A DNA stretch of 16,007 bases from Hyphomicrobiales bacterium. Its GTDB lineage: Bacteria; Pseudomonadota; Alphaproteobacteria; Rhizobiales; Xanthobacteraceae. The notes beneath the pieces were generated by a model that was not told the origin of the DNA, searched no databases, and saw nothing but the letters and a program-made list of their open reading frames with translations. Below are positions 13,611 through 16,007 of the stretch, in pieces; position 1 is the stretch's first letter; each line of letters opens with the position of its first letter. Location of the stretch: NCBI GenBank assembly GCA_026400425.1, contig JAPLPC010000424.1, forward strand, positions 1 to 16,007, in the 5' to 3' direction. The translations under genes and the position numbers were made by a program.

Positions 13611-14084
13611 ATGGGGATGAATGCAGCAGCGGGCGGTGGGGGCGGTGGCCGGCGGGGGCGCCGGCGCGCAGCCGTCATGGCCGAAATCAACGTCACGCCG
13701 ATGGTCGACGTGATGCTGGTGCTGCTGATCATCTTCATGGTCTCGGCGCCGCTGATGACATCGACCATCGACATCGACCTGCCGATCGCCAGCGGCGGCA
13801 AATCGATGTCGCAGAACACGCCGCCGCTGACCGTCTCGGTGAAGCGGACCGGGGGCAACTGCAATTCCGCCGTCGAGACTTACGTCGGCGATGCCCTGGT
13901 ACCGGCGAGCGAATTGGCGGCCAAAATCACCGCTATCCGATCGACGCGCACGGAAGCCGATAACACCGTGTTCCTTCGTGGCGACCGCGATGTCTGCTAC
14001 ACGGATATGATGAAATTGCTTGGCATGGTTCGCGCTGCCGGCTTCAAAGCCAACATAGTGATCCTGCCGGAGCAGGGATCGTAA
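13611..14084 (+). CDS. tolR: Tol-Pal system protein TolR
   Basis: Single-span inner-membrane partner of TolQ (ExbD/TolR family). From ATG 13611 it has 157 residues; ATG 13617 is the alternative, and the open frame back to 13521 only overlaps tolQ. A Gly/Arg-rich cytoplasmic N-terminus (10-19) is followed by INVTPMVDVMLVLLIIFMV, whose Asp33 is the proton-carrying Asp (D23 in E. coli). The periplasmic domain follows (IDIDLPIASGG onward) and ends KANIVILPEQGS. Two periplasmic cysteines, C84 and C129, could form a disulfide. The gene lies 37 bases after tolQ and 18 bases before tolA. Confidence 0.93.
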   Translation: MGMNAAAGGGGGGRRGRRRAAVMAEINVTPMVDVMLVLLIIFMVSAPLMTSTIDIDLPIASGGKSMSQNTPPLTVSVKRTGGNCNSAVETYVGDALVPASELAAKITAIRSTRTEADNTVFLRGDRDVCYTDMMKLLGMVRAAGFKANIVILPEQGS

Positions 14085-14102
14085 CGCGATGGCGCAGCGG
14101 TC

Positions 14103-15167
14103 ATGAGCAGGATGAAAGAGATCATCGCCAGGGTCGATAAGACACTGATCGCGTCCGTGGTCCTGCATCTGCTCGTGTTCGGTTGGGGTCTGTTCACCTT
14201 CTCGTCGAAGGCGCTGGAAGTGATGCCGGAGGATTCCGTCGCCGTCGACGTGATCTCCGACGACCAATTGGCCAAAGCCATGGCCGGTGCCAAGACCGGC
14301 AAGAAGGACAATCCGAAGCCGAAGGTCGAGAAGATCGCGGAGGCCAAGCCGCCGGATGATGCGGTCGGCAAGATCGACGACAAGAAGGCGCCCGTCATCA
14401 CCGAGGTGGCGCCGAAGGAACAGCCGAAGACCGAGGACAAGGCTGCAGCCGAGGCAGCAGCCAAGGCGGAAGCTGCAGCCAAGGCTGAAGCGGCTGCCAA
14501 GGCCGCCGCGGATGCCAAGGCGAAGGCGGAAGCCAAAGCCGCTGCGGCCGCTGAAGCCAAGGAGTTAGCCGAGGAAAAGGCCGAGGCCGACGCGAAAGCG
14601 CAGGCCGATGCAAAGGCCAAGGCCGAAGCTCAAGCCAAGGCGAAAGCTGAGGCCAAAGCCAAAGCCGAAGCAAAAGCCAAGGCGGACGCTGAAGCCAAGG
14701 CCAAAGCGGAAGCCAAGGCCAAAGCCGAGGAAGCCAAGCGGGCCGAACGTGTGTTCGATCAGTCGAAGATCGCCGCCCTGATCGACAAGCGCGATCCGAC
14801 ACGCAATTCGGCGACGGGCTCCGACCTCAATCCGAACGAAGCGCTGGGCTTGTCCAAAGGCAATGCTGCCAACAACGTCGCCACCTGGGGCGCGATGTTC
14901 AAGTCGCAGGTCGAGCGCTGCTGGAAGAAACCTTACGGCGGCGTCGAAGCGCAGTTCACCCAGGCGATCTTCAGCGTCAAGCTGAAGCGCGACGGCACGC
15001 TGGAAACCACGCCTGCAGCCGTCAGCAATCCGACCTCGCCGTATTTCCGCGTCTATCAGGAGAGTGCGCTGCGTGCCATCATCGAATGCCAGCCCTACAA
15101 GTTGCCGGCTGCGTTTTTCGAGGAGTGGAAGTTTTTCGAACCCGTTTTCACCGAACGCGCATCCTGA
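14103..15167 (+). CDS. tolA: Tol-Pal system protein TolA
   Basis: Periplasm-spanning protein that links the TolQR motor to TolB and Pal at the outer membrane. 354 residues. Domain I: membrane anchor at about 14-32 (LIASVVLHLLVFGWGLFTF) after a short cytoplasmic start. Domain II: long Ala/Lys/Glu-rich helix, about 112-215, built of AKAEAKAKAEA-like repeats. Domain III: about 258-354 (VATWGAMFKSQVERCWKKPY to YKLPAAFFEEWKFF), with C273 and C329 placed to form a disulfide. The start at ATG 14103 has a poor ribosome site; ATG 14112 is possible. The DNA of domain II is low-complexity (GCCAAGGC-type units, about 14437-14745), the kind of tract where length varies between strains. Confidence 0.92.
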   Translation: MSRMKEIIARVDKTLIASVVLHLLVFGWGLFTFSSKALEVMPEDSVAVDVISDDQLAKAMAGAKTGKKDNPKPKVEKIAEAKPPDDAVGKIDDKKAPVITEVAPKEQPKTEDKAAAEAAAKAEAAAKAEAAAKAAADAKAKAEAKAAAAAEAKELAEEKAEADAKAQADAKAKAEAQAKAKAEAKAKAEAKAKADAEAKAKAEAKAKAEEAKRAERVFDQSKIAALIDKRDPTRNSATGSDLNPNEALGLSKGNAANNVATWGAMFKSQVERCWKKPYGGVEAQFTQAIFSVKLKRDGTLETTPAAVSNPTSPYFRVYQESALRAIIECQPYKLPAAFFEEWKFFEPVFTERAS

Positions 15168-15181
15168 GCCGAACGTTCGGC
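15168..15181. repeat. 14-bp perfect palindrome in the tolA-tolB gap
   Basis: GCCGAACGTTCGGC starts directly after the tolA stop codon, 31 bases before the tolB start. With no loop it is a weaker RNA hairpin than DNA dyad and has no T-run, so it is not a terminator. Possible operator, mRNA-processing site or chance. Confidence 0.4.
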
Positions 15182-15211
15182 CGCCGAGCATAGATCGAGC
15201 AAAGCTGTAAC

Positions 15212-16007
15212 ATGACCGACAAGAATGGATTGCCCTTGATGTTTTCCCGCCCGAGCCGTCGCCAGATCATCACCGGCATTGGATCGCTCGGCCTGCTCGC
15301 AGGCACCGGCGCCCGCACGGCGTTCGGCCAGGCTCGTGTGCAGATCACCGAAGGCAATGTCGCGCCGCTGCCGATCGCGATTCCGACCTTCAATGCGGGC
15401 ACCGGCTCCGACAACGAGGTCAGCAACGGCGTCTCGCAGGAAGACCGTCAATGCGCAGGCGCTGGTGACCGGCCGCATGACGCGCCAGGGCGACGGCCGC
15501 TTGAAAGCCGAGTTCCGGCTGTGGGACGTCGCCACCGGACAGCAGTTGGCGGGTCAGCAGTATTTCACCTCGCCGGAATACTGGCGTCGCATCGCACACA
15601 TCATTTCCGATCAGATCTATGAGCGTCTGACCGGCGAAAAGGGCTATTTCGACAGCCGTGTCGTCTTCGTCGACGAGACCGGTCCGAAGGAGCGGCGCAT
15701 CAAGCGTCTGGCGCTGATGGATCAGGACGGTGCGAATGTACGCTATCTGACCCGCGGCGCAGATCTGGTGCTGACGCCGCGCTTCTCGCCATCGACGCAA
15801 GAAATCACCTATATGGAATTCGGGCAGGGCGATCCGCGCGTCTATTTGTTCAACATCGAAACCGGCCAGCGCGAGATCGTCGGCAATTTCCCGGGCATGT
15901 CGTTCTCACCGCGCTTCTCGCCGGATGGCCAGCGCGTGATCATGAGCCTGCAGCAAGGCGGCAATTCCAACCTGTTCGTGATGGACCTGCGCTCCAAATC
16001 CACCACG
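15212..16007 (+). pseudogene. tolB: Tol-Pal protein TolB, interrupted by an out-of-frame lesion and cut by the window edge
   Basis: Periplasmic beta-propeller protein that docks TolA to Pal. ATG 15212 (or 15239) starts a signal peptide with a twin-arginine look ([16 protein letters not shown], then AFGQA). The TolB opening [18 protein letters not shown] follows. After GVSQ (residue 76, ending at 15439) this frame becomes nonsense. From about 15441 the TolB sequence resumes in another frame ([13 protein letters not shown], then [19 protein letters not shown]) and stays open to 16007, with typical propeller repeats such as [20 protein letters not shown] and [20 protein letters not shown]. The segment expected between (in relatives VITNNLxxSGLF and so on, roughly 35-40 residues) is absent. 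The loss is of 3n+2 bases. Either a true null allele or a sequence error. Confidence 0.88.

Noticed and set aside
13997..14620. Minus-strand Ala/Ser/Phe-rich 207-codon frame
   Set aside because: Mirror of the repetitive tolA domain II; composition follows from the GCC-AAG repeat read backwards.
14437..14745. Repeated GCCAAGGC-type units, considered as a CRISPR or tandem-repeat locus
   Set aside because: No regular repeat-spacer pattern; it encodes the TolA Ala/Lys/Glu helix.

Overview
The window looks like chromosomal DNA of an alphaproteobacterium of the Bradyrhizobium/Rhodopseudomonas/Afipia group (Nitrobacteraceae). The reasons are: high GC with strong G/C preference at third codon positions; a heme-uptake cluster arranged as in bradyrhizobia (HemP/HmuP, HmuT, HmuR, an IsdG-type heme monooxygenase, HutX); a Tol-Pal operon with TolB close to bradyrhizobial TolB; and a short interspersed repeat that I recall from these genomes, whose one reading frame gives the telltale peptide VIARSEATKQS. 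The species cannot be fixed from sequence reading alone.

Layout. (1) 1-4628, heme acquisition. On the minus strand, hemP and hmuT overlap by 4 bases, and hmuT runs off the left edge. Across a 244-bp divergent regulatory region, the plus strand carries hmuR (TonB-dependent heme receptor), a heme-degrading monooxygenase and hutX. Together these cover outer-membrane uptake, periplasmic capture, ring opening and cytosolic heme handling. hmuR is broken by an out-of-frame lesion near 2334. (2) 4641-11123, a LysR regulator divergent from a LIV-type ABC transporter operon (binding protein, LivH, LivM, LivG, LivF), followed by a CnbZ-like protein built of two RidA-like halves. An inverted-repeat element sits between the binding-protein gene and livH. 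The ligand may be an amino-substituted or aromatic compound rather than leucine; this is inference from context. (3) 11124-12568, a TetR/AcrR regulator and a DUF2852 membrane protein, ending in a strong intrinsic terminator. Two 19-bp dyads of the same form, ATGTAAA-N5-TTYACAT, lie on the tetR start codon and in the DUF2852 promoter, which suggests a small self-contained regulon. (4) 12863-16007, tolQ-tolR-tolA-tolB, the envelope-constriction and outer-membrane-integrity machine. tolB is also broken by an out-of-frame internal loss near 15440, and its end lies beyond the window.

The most unusual points are the two out-of-frame lesions (hmuR and tolB) in otherwise clean, conserved genes, the matched pair of TetR-type operators, and the coupling of a LIV-type importer with a tandem RidA-like deaminase candidate. 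I found no tRNA, rRNA, CRISPR array, transposase or phage gene.
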